Positions 47,044-57,237 of a DNA stretch of 64,000 nt are shown here, piece by piece. The DNA comes from Delftia tsuruhatensis NBRC 16741 (GTDB lineage: Bacteria > Pseudomonadota > Gammaproteobacteria > Burkholderiales > Burkholderiaceae_C): the NCBI RefSeq assembly GCF_001571325.1, contig NZ_BCTO01000009.1, forward strand, positions 1 through 64,000, written 5' to 3'. Both the position numbers and the translations under genes were made by a program. The notes under the pieces were generated by a model. It was not told the origin of the DNA, ran no database searches, and saw only the letters and a program-made list of their open reading frames with translations. The stretch's first letter is position 1; every line of letters begins with the position of its first letter.

Positions 47044-48708
47044 ATGAGCATCACCGTCTACGCCGCCCGCAAGATCATCACCATGAACCCCATGCAGCCC
47101 GAGGCCACGCACGTGGCCGTGCGCGACGGGCGCATCCTCGCGGTCGGGGACCTTGCGCGCTGCACGGCCTGGGGCGAATGCCGCATCGACGAGCGCTTCG
47201 CCGACCAGGTGCTGCTGCCCGGCCTGGTGGAGGGCCACTGCCACCTCAAGGAAGGCAGCATGTGGGACTGGACATACACGGGCTGGTTCGACCGGCGCGA
47301 CCCCGATGGCAAGACCTGGCCCGGCCTGCGCTCCATGGATGCCGTGGTGGACCGCCTGGCCGAGGTGGCGTCGCGCATGGATGCGCAGGGCCTGCCGCCC
47401 GGGCAGCCGCTGATCGCCTGGGGGTTCGATCCCATCTACTTTGGCGGCGAGCGCATGACGGTGGAGCACCTGGACCGGGCCGCCGCAGGCCGTCCCGTCG
47501 TGATCTCGCACGCCAACGGCCATTTGATGAACGTCAACAGCGCCATGCTGCGCCTGGCCGAGATCACGCGTGACAACGAGGTCGAGGGCGTGGTGCGCTT
47601 TGCGCCCGGCCACGCCCTGGCCGGCGAGCCCACGGGCGAGCTGCAGGAACCGGCCGCCATGTTCCTGGTGCTGCGCAAGATCGGCAACGCCGGGCTGCTG
47701 GCGCCCATGACCGAGGCGGGCGTGCGCTCCTTCGCCCGCCTGGCCTGCCGCCAGGGCGTGACCACGGCCACCGACCTGGTCAACAGGCTGGGCGAGCAGG
47801 ACTGCCGCGTGCTGGAGGCCGCGCTGGGCGACGACCAGGTGCCCATCCGCATCCTGCCCGCCTTCCAGGCCTTCCACGGCACGCATGGCGCCGAGGCCGG
47901 TGCCGAGCATGTGCGCACGCTCATGGCGCGCAACACCGACCGGCTGCGCTACGGCCTGGTCAAGATGATGCTGGACGGCTCCATCCAGGGCTTTTCGGCA
48001 CGCCTGCGCTGGCCCGGTCACTACAACGGCGCGCCCAATGGCATCTGGGTCACCGCGCCCGCGCAGTACGAGGCCGATTTCGAGACCTACCACCGCGCAG
48101 GCCTGCTCATCCATACGCACACCAATGGCGACGAGGCCAGCGAGGCCGCCATCGACGCCATAGGCCGCGTGCTGGCCCGCGCCCCCCGGCCCGACCATCG
48201 CCACACGCTGCAGCATGGCCAGATGATCGATGCGCCGCTGTTTCGCCGCATGGCGGCGCTGGGCCTGTGCGCCAACCTGTTCGCCAACCACCTCTGGTAC
48301 TGGGGCGACCAGCACTACGAGATGACCATGGGGCCGGACCGCGCCATGCGGCTCGATGCCTGCGCCAGCGCGCTGTCTGCCGGCGTGCCGCTGGCCATTC
48401 ACTCGGATGCGCCCGTCACGCCGCTGGGGCCGCTGTTCACCGCTTGGTGCGCGGTCCACCGGATCACGCCCAAAGGCCGCGTGCTGGGCGCGGCCGAGCG
48501 CCTGACCGTGGCCCAGGCCCTGCATGCCGTCACGCTGGGCGCGGCCTGGACACTGAAGCTGGACCACGAGATCGGCAGCATCGAATGCGGCAAGCGCGCC
48601 GACTTCTGCGTGCTGGAGGACGATCCGCTGTCCCTGGACCCCATGGTGCTCAAGGACCTCAGGGTCTGGGGCACGGTGCTGTCGGGGCGCGTCTTCAAGG
48701 CGGCATGA
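47044..48708 (+). CDS. YtcJ-like metal-dependent amidohydrolase
   Basis: A 554-residue amidohydrolase of the YtcJ/imidazolonepropionase-like group. The metal site HxH is H65 and H67 ([13 protein letters not shown]). Other likely ligands are in [13 protein letters not shown] and [14 protein letters not shown], and the catalytic aspartate is in [12 protein letters not shown]. No signal peptide is seen, so it is cytoplasmic. It lies 19 bp after the transporter ATPase. It probably hydrolyses the amide or cyclic compound brought in by that transporter, whose identity is unknown. Confidence 0.88.
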   Translation: MSITVYAARKIITMNPMQPEATHVAVRDGRILAVGDLARCTAWGECRIDERFADQVLLPGLVEGHCHLKEGSMWDWTYTGWFDRRDPDGKTWPGLRSMDAVVDRLAEVASRMDAQGLPPGQPLIAWGFDPIYFGGERMTVEHLDRAAAGRPVVISHANGHLMNVNSAMLRLAEITRDNEVEGVVRFAPGHALAGEPTGELQEPAAMFLVLRKIGNAGLLAPMTEAGVRSFARLACRQGVTTATDLVNRLGEQDCRVLEAALGDDQVPIRILPAFQAFHGTHGAEAGAEHVRTLMARNTDRLRYGLVKMMLDGSIQGFSARLRWPGHYNGAPNGIWVTAPAQYEADFETYHRAGLLIHTHTNGDEASEAAIDAIGRVLARAPRPDHRHTLQHGQMIDAPLFRRMAALGLCANLFANHLWYWGDQHYEMTMGPDRAMRLDACASALSAGVPLAIHSDAPVTPLGPLFTAWCAVHRITPKGRVLGAAERLTVAQALHAVTLGAAWTLKLDHEIGSIECGKRADFCVLEDDPLSLDPMVLKDLRVWGTVLSGRVFKAA

Positions 48709-48709
48709 C

Positions 48710-49666
48710 ATGGGACAGCGGTTGCCGTTCACGGTCATCGGCGGCTTCCTGGGCGCCGGCAAGACCACGCTGCTCAACCACTGGCTGCGCCATGCGGATG
48801 GCCAGCGGCTGGCCGTGCTGGTCAACGACTTCGGCGCGCTCAACATCGATGCAGGCCTGATCAAGGACCACAGCGGCGACACCATCGCGCTGACCAATGG
48901 CTGCGTGTGCTGCCAGATCGGCGATGACCTGTCCATGGCCCTGATCGGCGTGCTGCAGCAGCGCGAGCGCTTCGACGCCGTGGTGGTCGAGGCCAGCGGC
49001 GTCTCCGACCCCTGGCGCATTGCACAGCTGGGCCTGGCCGACCCCGCACTGGCGCTGGACGGCGTCATCGTGGTCGTCGATGCCGCTGCCCTGACCGGGC
49101 AGGCGGCCGACCCGCTGCTGGCCGACACGCTGCAGCGCCAGGTGGCCCGGGCTGATCTGGTCATCGTCAACAAGACCGATCTGGCCGAAGCCCGGACCCT
49201 GGAGCGCGTGCACGGCTGGATAGCCCGCCACGCGCCAGCCGCGCAACGCTGCGATGTGCACGAAGCCCGGGTGCCCGTGGAGCTGCTCAGTGGCGCAGCC
49301 CTGCTGCGTGGCGTGCGGGAGGTCTCATGGGGTGCCAGCACTGCGCGCCCCATGCATGGCCGGCAGTTCGAGACCTGGTCCTGCCAGCCGCCCGGGGGGC
49401 TGTGCGAGACGGCCCTGCAGGCGTGGCTGCAGGCCATGCCGGCTGGCGTGCTGCGGCTCAAGGGCGTGGTGCAGACCGGGGCGGGCCAGTGGAGCGAGCT
49501 TCAATTTGCCGGGCGCAGCGGCCGGCTGCGCGCCGCATCAGCGCCCGCGCAGCAGCAGGTGCCCGCCATCGTGGCCATCGGCCTGGCCGGGCAGTTGCCG
49601 GTGGCGGCGCTGCAGGCGCTGGTGGCAGGCGCTGCGGGCGTCAGGGCTGCGGGCCGTCCCGCATGA
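48710..49666 (+). CDS. COG0523 (CobW/G3E) GTPase, putative metallochaperone
   Basis: A 318-residue GTPase. The P-loop is GGFLGAGKTT (11-20), the metal-binding CxCC is C65-C67-C68 (TNGCVCCQIG), and the guanine site is NKTD. This family inserts zinc, cobalt or iron into partner enzymes. The start codon overlaps the amidohydrolase stop, so it may load metal into that enzyme; this is inference. The 3' end overlaps the convergent LysR gene by 26 bp. Confidence 0.88.
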   Translation: MGQRLPFTVIGGFLGAGKTTLLNHWLRHADGQRLAVLVNDFGALNIDAGLIKDHSGDTIALTNGCVCCQIGDDLSMALIGVLQQRERFDAVVVEASGVSDPWRIAQLGLADPALALDGVIVVVDAAALTGQAADPLLADTLQRQVARADLVIVNKTDLAEARTLERVHGWIARHAPAAQRCDVHEARVPVELLSGAALLRGVREVSWGASTARPMHGRQFETWSCQPPGGLCETALQAWLQAMPAGVLRLKGVVQTGAGQWSELQFAGRSGRLRAASAPAQQQVPAIVAIGLAGQLPVAALQALVAGAAGVRAAGRPA

Positions 49667-50561
49667 AATCCTGGGCTGCCTGCTGCAGCCACTCGCGCAG
49701 GCTTTGCAGCGGCGGGTAGTTGCCGCGGCTCGTGGGCCAGGCCAGGTAGTAGCGCTCGGCGCTTTCCATCTCGGGCAGATGGGGCAGGGCACGCACCAGA
49801 TCGCCCTGGGCCAGTTCCCGCTCGATCAGAAAGCGTGGCAGCAAGGCCACGCCCACGCCGGCGATGGCGGCCTGGGCGGCGGTGGCGAACTGGTCGAACA
49901 GCATGCCCTGGCCCTCGGCCATGGGCGCATGGTGCACGGACAGCCAGCGCTGCCAGGCATCGGGGCGCGAGGCCAGGTGCAGCAGCGGCGCCTGCAGCAG
50001 GTCCTGGGGCTGGGCAAAGCCATGCTGGGCCAGCAGGGCGGGGCTGCAGGCAGGCACCACGGTCTCGCTCATCAGAAAGGCCAGCTCGGCGCCCGGCCAG
50101 TGCGGCAGGCCGAAATGGATGGCGGCGTCCACGGCTTCGAGCTGGAAGTCGAACTGGGACAGCCGCGTCGTCAGGTTGATGGTGATGCCCGGGTGGGCGC
50201 TGAAGAACTGCGGCAGGCGCGGCGCCAGCCAGCGCGTGCCGAAGGTGGGCAGGATGGCCAGGTTCAGGCTGCCGCCGCGCGGGTTGGCCCGAAAGCCCAG
50301 CGTGGCCGTGGAGATGCGCATCAGCGCGCCCCGGATTTCCTGCGCATAGGCCTGGCCGGCCGGGCTCAGGCGCACGGTCTGGCGCTCGCGCACAAAGAGC
50401 TCCGCCTCCAGCCGCTCCTCCAGCGCTCGGATCTGGCGGCTGACGGCGCTTTGCGTCAGGTGCAGCTCGGCCGCAGCTGCCGTGAAGCTCTGGTGCCGGG
50501 CCGCCGCCTCGAAGGCGCACAGCAGGGACATGGGGGGCAGGAAACGGCGGGACAGCAGCAT
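49641..50561 (-). CDS. LysR family transcriptional regulator
   Basis: A 306-residue LysR regulator of the GcvA-like group. The N-terminal helix-turn-helix spans about 10-65 (AAARHQSFTAAAAELHLTQSAVSRQIRAL). The substrate-binding domain covers about 95-295. It diverges from hglS with a 165-bp gap and probably controls hglS and the aminotransferase in response to an aminoadipate-pathway intermediate. The last codons overlap the end of the GTPase gene. Confidence 0.9.
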   Translation of the reverse strand: MLLSRRFLPPMSLLCAFEAAARHQSFTAAAAELHLTQSAVSRQIRALEERLEAELFVRERQTVRLSPAGQAYAQEIRGALMRISTATLGFRANPRGGSLNLAILPTFGTRWLAPRLPQFFSAHPGITINLTTRLSQFDFQLEAVDAAIHFGLPHWPGAELAFLMSETVVPACSPALLAQHGFAQPQDLLQAPLLHLASRPDAWQRWLSVHHAPMAEGQGMLFDQFATAAQAAIAGVGVALLPRFLIERELAQGDLVRALPHLPEMESAERYYLAWPTSRGNYPPLQSLREWLQQAAQDFMRDGPQP

Positions 50562-50631
50562 GGCAGGGAGCGGTGGGGCAATCGTGGGAGGGGCATTCTG
50601 TTTGGGAATGACCTATGGGCCCGATTATCGT

Positions 50632-50661
50632 TTGACCAGGCTCAAGGCGCAGACCTAGCAT
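50632..50661 (+). promoter_or_regulatory. Probable hglS promoter
   Basis: TTGACC (50632-50637) and TAGCAT (50656-50661) are spaced by 18 bp, placing transcription start near 50668 with a leader of about 60 nt. The LysR binding site should lie just upstream, but no clear T-N11-A site was fixed. Confidence 0.5.
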
Positions 50662-50726
50662 GCGGGCCAGGAATTCACCATGCCGCAGGCTGATCTGCGG
50701 CCCCACCATCAGTCCCCACAAGCACC

Positions 50727-52142
50727 ATGTCTTCTACGTCCGCCAACGCCTTCGTGCCTTCCGACGAGATCCGCGCGCGCTTTTCCAGCGCCATGTCCGA
50801 GATGTACCGCGATGAAGTGCCCCAGTACGGCACGCTGATCGAACTCGTGGCCGACATCAACCAGCGCACGCTGCAGGCCGAGCCTGAGCTGCTGGCCCGG
50901 ATGCAGCGCAGTGGCGAGCTGGCCCGCCTGGGCGTGGAGCGCCACGGCGCCATCCGCGTGGGCACGGCTGCCGAGCTGTCCATGCTGCGCCGCCTGTTCG
51001 CCATCATGGGCATGGAGCCCGTGGGCTACTACGACCTGTCGGTGGCCGGCGTGCCTGTGCACTCCACGGCCTTCCGTCCCGTCAGCGATGCCGCGCTGCT
51101 GGCCAACCCTTTCCGCGTCTTCACCTCGCTGCTGCGCCTGGACCTGATCGCCGACGAGGCGCTGCGCGCCCAGGCTGCCGCCATCCTGGCGCGCCGCAAC
51201 ATCTTCACCGAGCGCGCGCTGGCGCTGATCGCCCAGTCCGAGGCCAACGGCGGCCTCACCGATGCCGAGGCCGATGAATTCGTCGGCGAGGCGCTGGAGA
51301 CCTTCCGCTGGCACAGCGAATCCACCGTGGACGGCGCCACCTATGACGCGCTGCACAAGGCCCACCGCCTGATCGCCGACGTGGTCTGCTTCAAGGGCCC
51401 GCACATCAACCACCTGACGCCGCGCACCCTGGACATCGACGCGGCCCAGGCCGCCATGCCCGCACGCGGCATGGATGCCAAGGACGTGGTCGAAGGCCCG
51501 CCGCGCCGCGCCTGCCCCATCCTGCTGCGCCAGACCAGCTTCAAGGCGCTCAAGGAGACCGTGCGTTTTGCCGGCGATGCCACGGGCGCAGGCTCGCACA
51601 CGGCGCGCTTCGGCGAGATCGAGCAGCGCGGCGTGGCGCTCACGCGCAAGGGCCGCGCGCTTTACGACCAGCTGCTGGCCCAGGTGCGCGACATGGGCAG
51701 CGCGGGCAGTGCCGCACCCGACTACGGCAGCCGCCTGGCCCAGGTCTTCGAGGCTTTCCCCGACACGCATGAGCAGCTGCGCCGCCAGGACCTGGCCTTC
51801 TACCGCTTCACGCTGAGCGACGAGGGAGCCGCCCTGGCCGCAGGCGAGGCCGCCGCGGCCGCCGCCTCGGACCTGGACGCCCTGATCGCCCGTGGCTTGG
51901 CCCAGGCCGAGCCCATCGTCTACGAAGACTTCCTGCCCGTGAGCGCGGCCGGCATCTTCCAGTCCAACCTGGGCGGCGAAGAGCAAAAGCAGTACGCGGC
52001 CCATGCGGCCCAGCAGGCCTTCGAGGCCGACCTGGGTGCGCGCGTACATGACGAGATCGCGCTGTACGAGCAGGCGCAGCAGCGCTCCATCGACCAGCTG
52101 CGCAGCGCGCTGCGCACCCAGGCCGCCCAGGCTGTGGCCTGA
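50727..52142 (+). CDS. hglS: 2-oxoadipate dioxygenase/decarboxylase HglS
   Basis: A 471-residue enzyme formerly known as DUF1338/YdcJ. It converts 2-oxoadipate to D-2-hydroxyglutarate using iron and oxygen in the D-lysine/2-aminoadipate pathway. The metal ligands expected from the Pseudomonas putida enzyme (two His and one Glu) correspond here to H73 (VERHGAIRVG), H229 (GPHINHLTPR) and E297 (ARFGEIEQRG), all offset by +3. Length is normal. The aminotransferase downstream would supply its substrate. Confidence 0.9.
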   Translation: MSSTSANAFVPSDEIRARFSSAMSEMYRDEVPQYGTLIELVADINQRTLQAEPELLARMQRSGELARLGVERHGAIRVGTAAELSMLRRLFAIMGMEPVGYYDLSVAGVPVHSTAFRPVSDAALLANPFRVFTSLLRLDLIADEALRAQAAAILARRNIFTERALALIAQSEANGGLTDAEADEFVGEALETFRWHSESTVDGATYDALHKAHRLIADVVCFKGPHINHLTPRTLDIDAAQAAMPARGMDAKDVVEGPPRRACPILLRQTSFKALKETVRFAGDATGAGSHTARFGEIEQRGVALTRKGRALYDQLLAQVRDMGSAGSAAPDYGSRLAQVFEAFPDTHEQLRRQDLAFYRFTLSDEGAALAAGEAAAAAASDLDALIARGLAQAEPIVYEDFLPVSAAGIFQSNLGGEEQKQYAAHAAQQAFEADLGARVHDEIALYEQAQQRSIDQLRSALRTQAAQAVA

Positions 52143-52152
52143 CCGGCTGCCT

Positions 52153-52176
52153 GGATGCCGGCTTTGGCCGGCATCC
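52153..52176 (+). repeat. Perfect hairpin after hglS
   Basis: A 10-bp perfect inverted repeat (GGATGCCGGC, TTTG loop, GCCGGCATCC) begins 10 bp after the hglS stop, with no U-tract. It may stabilise the hglS 3' end. It lies just ahead of a second hairpin with a U-tract. Confidence 0.7.
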
Positions 52177-52195
52177 ACCCTGTATCCCCTTTCCC

Positions 52196-52244
52196 GGGGC
52201 GCATGCGCAGGCGCCAGGCCTGTGCACGCGCCCCTTTGTTTTTT
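52196..52244 (+). terminator. Intrinsic terminator between hglS and the aminotransferase
   Basis: The outer stem GGGGCGC/GCGCCCC, plus an inner stem TGCGCAGG/CCTGTGCA with one mismatch, is followed by TTTGTTTTTT. It ends only 21 bp before the next start codon. Either the downstream gene is expressed by partial read-through, or it has a promoter that I cannot see. Confidence 0.75.
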
Positions 52245-52265
52245 GCAAAGCCGCAAGAGGCCTTC

Positions 52266-53543
52266 ATGAGCACTGCAGACCTGGGCATTCAGTCGCCCAC
52301 CGCCCATCTGTTCAACCCGCTGTTCGCACATCCCGAAGGCTCGCCCATACGCGAGCTGTTTCCCTATCTGAGCCGCCCCGGCATGCTCTCGCTGGCGGGC
52401 GGCTATCCCTCGCCCAGCCTGTTCGATGCCGAAGGCCTGCAACAGGCCGCGATGGCCGCTTTGCAGCAGGACGCTGCCGCCAGCCTGCAGTACGGCGCCA
52501 GCGAAGGCCAGCTGCCGCTGCGCGAAGCCCTGGCCGCGCTGTGCGCCACGCGCGGCATTGCCTGCACGCCGGCCGACATGATCGTGACCACGGGCTCGCA
52601 ACAGGCCTTCGACCTGCTGGTCAAGGTGCTGGTGGAGCCTGGCGATCCGGTGCTGGTCGAGGTGCCCGCCTACCCGGCCACGCTGCAGACGCTCAAGCTG
52701 GCCCAGGCACAGATCGTGGCCGTGCCCACGGATGAACACGGCCTGGACACCGGTGCCCTGGCCAGCCTGCTGGCGCAGTGGCCCCATGCGCGCCGCCCCA
52801 AGCTGCTCTACACCGTGCCCAACTTCTCCAACCCGGGCGGCACGCTGCTGCCCGCGGCGCGGCGCGAGGCCCTGGTGGCGCTGGCGCGCCAGCACGGCTT
52901 TGCCATCGTCGAGGACGATCCCTATGGCGAGCTGCGCTTTACCGGCCAGCGCGAGCCGTCGATCTACGAAACAGGCCTGGCGCAGTGCGGTGCCCAGTCC
53001 AACCCCGTGGTCTACCTGTCCAGCCTGTCCAAGACCGTGGCGCCTGCGCTGCGCATCGGCTGGATGCTGGCCGACGCCCAATTGCTGCGCCGCTGCACCA
53101 TCGCCAAGCAGACGGCCGACCTGTGCACCTCGCCGCTGGCGCAGATGATCGCCGCGCAATATCTGCGCTCGGGCCGCTATGCACCCCAACTGGCCCAGGC
53201 CTGCGCCGAGTACGCGGCGCGCATGGATGCGCTGTGCTCCGGCATGCAGTCGGCCCTGGGCGAGCAGATCCGCTTCGTGCGGCCTGCGGGCGGCATGTTC
53301 GTCTGGGCGCAGCTGCTGCCGCCACAACGGCATGCGGGCGAGCCCGAGGCCCTGGCCCGGGCGCTGTTCACGGCTGCTGTGGAGCAGGGCGTGCTCTATG
53401 TGCCAGGCAGGGCCTTCTTCCCGGCCGAGGCGGCGCAGCAGGCCGGCCTGTGCATGCGCCTGTCGTATGCGGCGCCCACCGTGCCCCAGATCACCGAGGC
53501 CGTGGCGCGCCTGGGCCGGGCCTGGGGCCAGGCCGTGTCCTGA
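52266..53543 (+). CDS. PLP aminotransferase, probable 2-aminoadipate transaminase
   Basis: A 425-residue fold-type I aminotransferase of the LysN/2-aminoadipate group. The PLP lysine is K256 (SSLSKTVAPALRIGW), the ring-contact aspartate is in VEDDPYGELRF, and YTVPNFSNPGGT is conserved. It starts at 52266 behind AGAGG. Beside hglS it probably converts 2-aminoadipate to 2-oxoadipate. It could also act as a broad aromatic or branched-chain transaminase. Confidence 0.87.
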   Translation: MSTADLGIQSPTAHLFNPLFAHPEGSPIRELFPYLSRPGMLSLAGGYPSPSLFDAEGLQQAAMAALQQDAAASLQYGASEGQLPLREALAALCATRGIACTPADMIVTTGSQQAFDLLVKVLVEPGDPVLVEVPAYPATLQTLKLAQAQIVAVPTDEHGLDTGALASLLAQWPHARRPKLLYTVPNFSNPGGTLLPAARREALVALARQHGFAIVEDDPYGELRFTGQREPSIYETGLAQCGAQSNPVVYLSSLSKTVAPALRIGWMLADAQLLRRCTIAKQTADLCTSPLAQMIAAQYLRSGRYAPQLAQACAEYAARMDALCSGMQSALGEQIRFVRPAGGMFVWAQLLPPQRHAGEPEALARALFTAAVEQGVLYVPGRAFFPAEAAQQAGLCMRLSYAAPTVPQITEAVARLGRAWGQAVS

Positions 53544-53571
53544 AGACATCGGCAACAGCGTTCATGCAATG

Positions 53572-53599
53572 AAAAAGGCCGCCCGAGGGCGGCCTTTTT
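53572..53599. terminator. Bidirectional terminator between the aminotransferase and groEL
   Basis: An 8-bp perfect stem GGCCGCCC/GGGCGGCC with a 2-nt gap is flanked by five As on the left and five Ts on the right. It therefore has a U-tract in both directions and serves the two convergent transcripts. Confidence 0.9.
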
Positions 53600-53651
53600 C
53601 TTGCGGGGCAAACCGGGTATGGCGCAAGGCCTGCCCGGTTGCGGCGGGCAA

Positions 53652-55310
<1,659 letters not shown>

Positions 55311-55343
55311 TCAGTTGGAAAGTGCGGTTTCGAAGCGCGTGGA

Positions 55344-55634
55344 TTACTTTTCGACGACCGCGAACAGGTCGTCTTCCTTCATCACCAGCAGTTCGTCGCC
55401 ATGGACCTTGACGGTCTGGCCGCTGTACTTGCCGAACAGAACGCGGTCGCCGACCTTCACGTTCAGGGCGATCACTTCACCCTTGTCGTTCTTCTTGCCG
55501 GGACCCACTGCCAGCACTTCGCCCTGGTCGGGCTTCTCGGCGGCGTTGTCGGGGATCACGATGCCCGAAGCCGTCTTGGTTTCGTTTTCGAGGCGCTTGA
55601 CGATCACGCGATCGTGCAGGGGACGCAGGTTCAT
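55344..55634 (-). CDS. groS: Co-chaperonin GroES
   Basis: A 96-residue heptameric lid for GroEL. It has N-terminal [16 protein letters not shown], a mobile loop [30 protein letters not shown] and C-terminal [12 protein letters not shown]. It is the first gene of the groESL operon, under a CIRCE operator. Confidence 0.98.
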   Translation of the reverse strand: MNLRPLHDRVIVKRLENETKTASGIVIPDNAAEKPDQGEVLAVGPGKKNDKGEVIALNVKVGDRVLFGKYSGQTVKVHGDELLVMKEDDLFAVVEK

Positions 55635-55721
55635 ACCAACTCCTAAATCATCAACAAAGTTGAAACAAAGACTTGCCGGCCCGGCGGGCCGGCATTCGAA
55701 GCAATGTGGGACAGAGGATTG

Positions 55722-55748
55722 TTAGCACTCATACCCAACGAGTGCTAA
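55722..55748 (-). promoter_or_regulatory. CIRCE operator (HrcA site) of groESL
   Basis: TTAGCACTC, 9-bp spacer, GAGTGCTAA: a perfect match to the CIRCE consensus bound by the HrcA repressor. It lies over the expected transcription start of groES. Confidence 0.97.
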
Positions 55749-55776
55749 TAATAAGGCAATTCGGCCAGGTTTCAAG
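55748..55776 (-). promoter_or_regulatory. groESL promoter
   Basis: On the minus strand, TTGAAA (55775-55770) and TATTAT (55753-55748) are 16 bp apart, a good sigma-70 promoter. The same bases read as CTTGAAA, 13 bp, CCTTATTA, a partial heat-shock sigma-32 match. Dual control with CIRCE is plausible. Confidence 0.7.
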
Positions 55777-55784
55777 GGGTAGGG

Positions 55785-55813
55785 CCGGATGTGCCGCAAG
55801 ACGGCACATCCGG
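55785..55813. repeat. 12-bp perfect hairpin upstream of the groES promoter
   Basis: CCGGATGTGCCG, 5-nt loop CAAGA, CGGCACATCCGG, with no T-run on either side. This could be a transcription barrier or the edge of a mobile element. Confidence 0.6.
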
Positions 55814-55819
55814 CGCGGA

Positions 55820-55871
55820 GTGCGGAACGCCACTACCCATTAGCTTTTCCGCCACTGATCTTTAGTTTTTT
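55820..55871 (-). repeat. Repeat blocks shared with 61304-61452, inverted copy
   Basis: On the minus strand AAAAAACTAAAG-AT-CAGTGGCG (55871-55850) and AGTGGCGTTCCGCAC (55834-55820) recur on the plus strand at 61304-61325 (20 of 22 identical) and 61438-61452 (15 of 15). The two copies lie in opposite orientation about 5.5 kb apart, on either side of the fec genes. Confidence 0.65.
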
Positions 55872-56631
55872 CGGGGCGCGCCCGCGCTGGCCAGCGGCGA
55901 AGCGCAGCCTGCAGGAGCACACAGAACTTCCGGCGAAAGGCTGTCGCTGAATCACCATGCAGCCTTGCGGGCTGTGACCTGACGTCGCATCGAAGGCGCC
56001 CTGGCCGTGGTGCTGAGCGCACCCAAGATCAGCCAGCCGTGCAGACTGACTGTCCTTGATCAGGCGCGAACGAGACCGAAGCCTCGTCTGGTGACCTCTG
56101 TGGTTAGAGGGAGAAAAGCTCCGCCTTCGTGGCACGATGACGGCCCAGTCCTAAAGGGGAGCTTCACCAGGTCGGGTGCGGATGAGGAGCGAAGCATCTG
56201 GCGATGCCGCCAGCCCTGAAGCTTGGATGACCACCATGTGGCTGCAACTGATAGGTCACGAGGTGGCCGTGAGCAGCAGCAATCGCTGCGGAGCAGTTGG
56301 CAACTGCAGACTTTCTAACGATGGCCTCAGGCTGATCTACGCCCTTCACTGTGCAAAGCGAGAGTGACAGGGACGACCAACACCGGCCGTTGAAGGCTTC
56401 CATTGTTGGACGACCGCTTCACCGTTTGGAAGTGGCCAGTCGATTCTTCGGTGCGCCGTGCCTCGCCTCGAAGGCCCCATTTCGCGCTGCACCGCTGATT
56501 CCTGTCGACTCAATGCCGTCGCTCCGACTGGTTTCAACGAAGGTGGAATCAGCCCACGATGGTGTTCGCGCCGAGCGTCCGCACTCAGGCGTTGGTGCGC
56601 AGGTTGGTGCAATGACGATGTAGGATTTGGA

Positions 56632-56659
56632 TACAATGAAAATAAGAAGCATTCTTGTT
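56632..56659 (+). promoter_or_regulatory. fecI -10 element and possible Fur box
   Basis: TACAAT (56632-56637) is a good -10, with TGCAAT 17 bp upstream as a weak -35. Immediately downstream, AATAAGAAGCATTCTTGTT (56641-56659) is an imperfect palindrome matching about 10 of 19 positions of the Fur consensus. It lies over the expected start, where iron repression of a FecI-type gene would be exerted. Confidence 0.45.
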
Positions 56660-56715
56660 TGCCGGTGCATATTGCCCCGGTGCCGTTCCTCCTGCTTCAC
56701 TCGTGCCGCTTTCCC

Positions 56716-57237
56716 ATGCCCGCCGCCGACCGCGCCCTTGTTCCCGATGTCGCCACTCTCTACTCCGACCACCACGGCTGGCTGCTGGGCTGGCTGCGCA
56801 AGCGCCTGGGCAATGCCTTTGATGCGGCCGATCTGACCCAGGACACCTATGTGCGCCTGCTGGGCCGCAGCGGCGCCGAGATCCAGGCCATTCGCGAACC
56901 GCGTGCCCTGCTGATGACCATTGCCCAGGGTCTGGCCGCCAACCTCTACCGCAAGCGCTGCGTGGAGCAGGCCTATCTGGACGCCCTGGCCCTCATGCCC
57001 GAGGCCGTGGCCCAGTCCCCCGAGCACCGCGCCATCGTGCTGCAGACCCTGGTCGAGGTGGACCGCCTGCTGGCCCTGCTTCCACTGCCCGTGCGCCAGG
57101 CCTTTTTGCTGTCGCAGATCGACGGCATGAGGCAGGCCGACATCGCGGCTGAACTGGGCCTTTCCGTGCCCACCGTGCGCCGCCATATCGCGCGGGCCGT
57201 GGTGCAAGTCTGCTTTCTGGACGACGACGGCGCATGA
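56716..57237 (+). CDS. fecI: FecI-like ECF sigma factor
   Basis: A 173-residue extracytoplasmic-function sigma factor. Region 2 (about 10-75) includes GNAFDAADLTQDTYVRLL. Region 4 (about 115-165) includes LPVRQAFLLSQIDGMRQADIAAELGLSVPTVRRHI. It should direct transcription of the TonB receptor gene downstream when FecR signals iron-siderophore binding. The ATG at 56716 is chosen; it has no good Shine-Dalgarno sequence. It overlaps fecR by 4 bp. Confidence 0.9.
   Translation: MPAADRALVPDVATLYSDHHGWLLGWLRKRLGNAFDAADLTQDTYVRLLGRSGAEIQAIREPRALLMTIAQGLAANLYRKRCVEQAYLDALALMPEAVAQSPEHRAIVLQTLVEVDRLLALLPLPVRQAFLLSQIDGMRQADIAAELGLSVPTVRRHIARAVVQVCFLDDDGA

Larger units (their letters stand above)
55635..56715. 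other. Gene-poor region between groES and the FecI sigma factor, 1081 bp
   Basis: From the groES side it contains the groES leader and CIRCE promoter, a 12-bp perfect hairpin (55785-55813), and repeat blocks matching those at 61304-61452 in reverse orientation. About 750 bp of lower-GC sequence without a convincing gene follows. Short reading frames here have no recognisable motifs and unlike codon use, so the stretch looks like decayed mobile DNA. The last 85 bp hold the fecI promoter and a possible Fur box. Confidence 0.6.

Noticed and set aside
46696..53555. Very long antisense frames (921 and 948 codons) across the amidohydrolase, GTPase, hglS and aminotransferase genes
   Set aside because: High-GC antisense artefacts without motifs; the plus-strand genes are clear.
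55833..56625. Short open frames of 60-100 codons in the gap before fecI
   Set aside because: No motifs, no ribosome binding sites and composition unlike the real genes; more likely decayed sequence.
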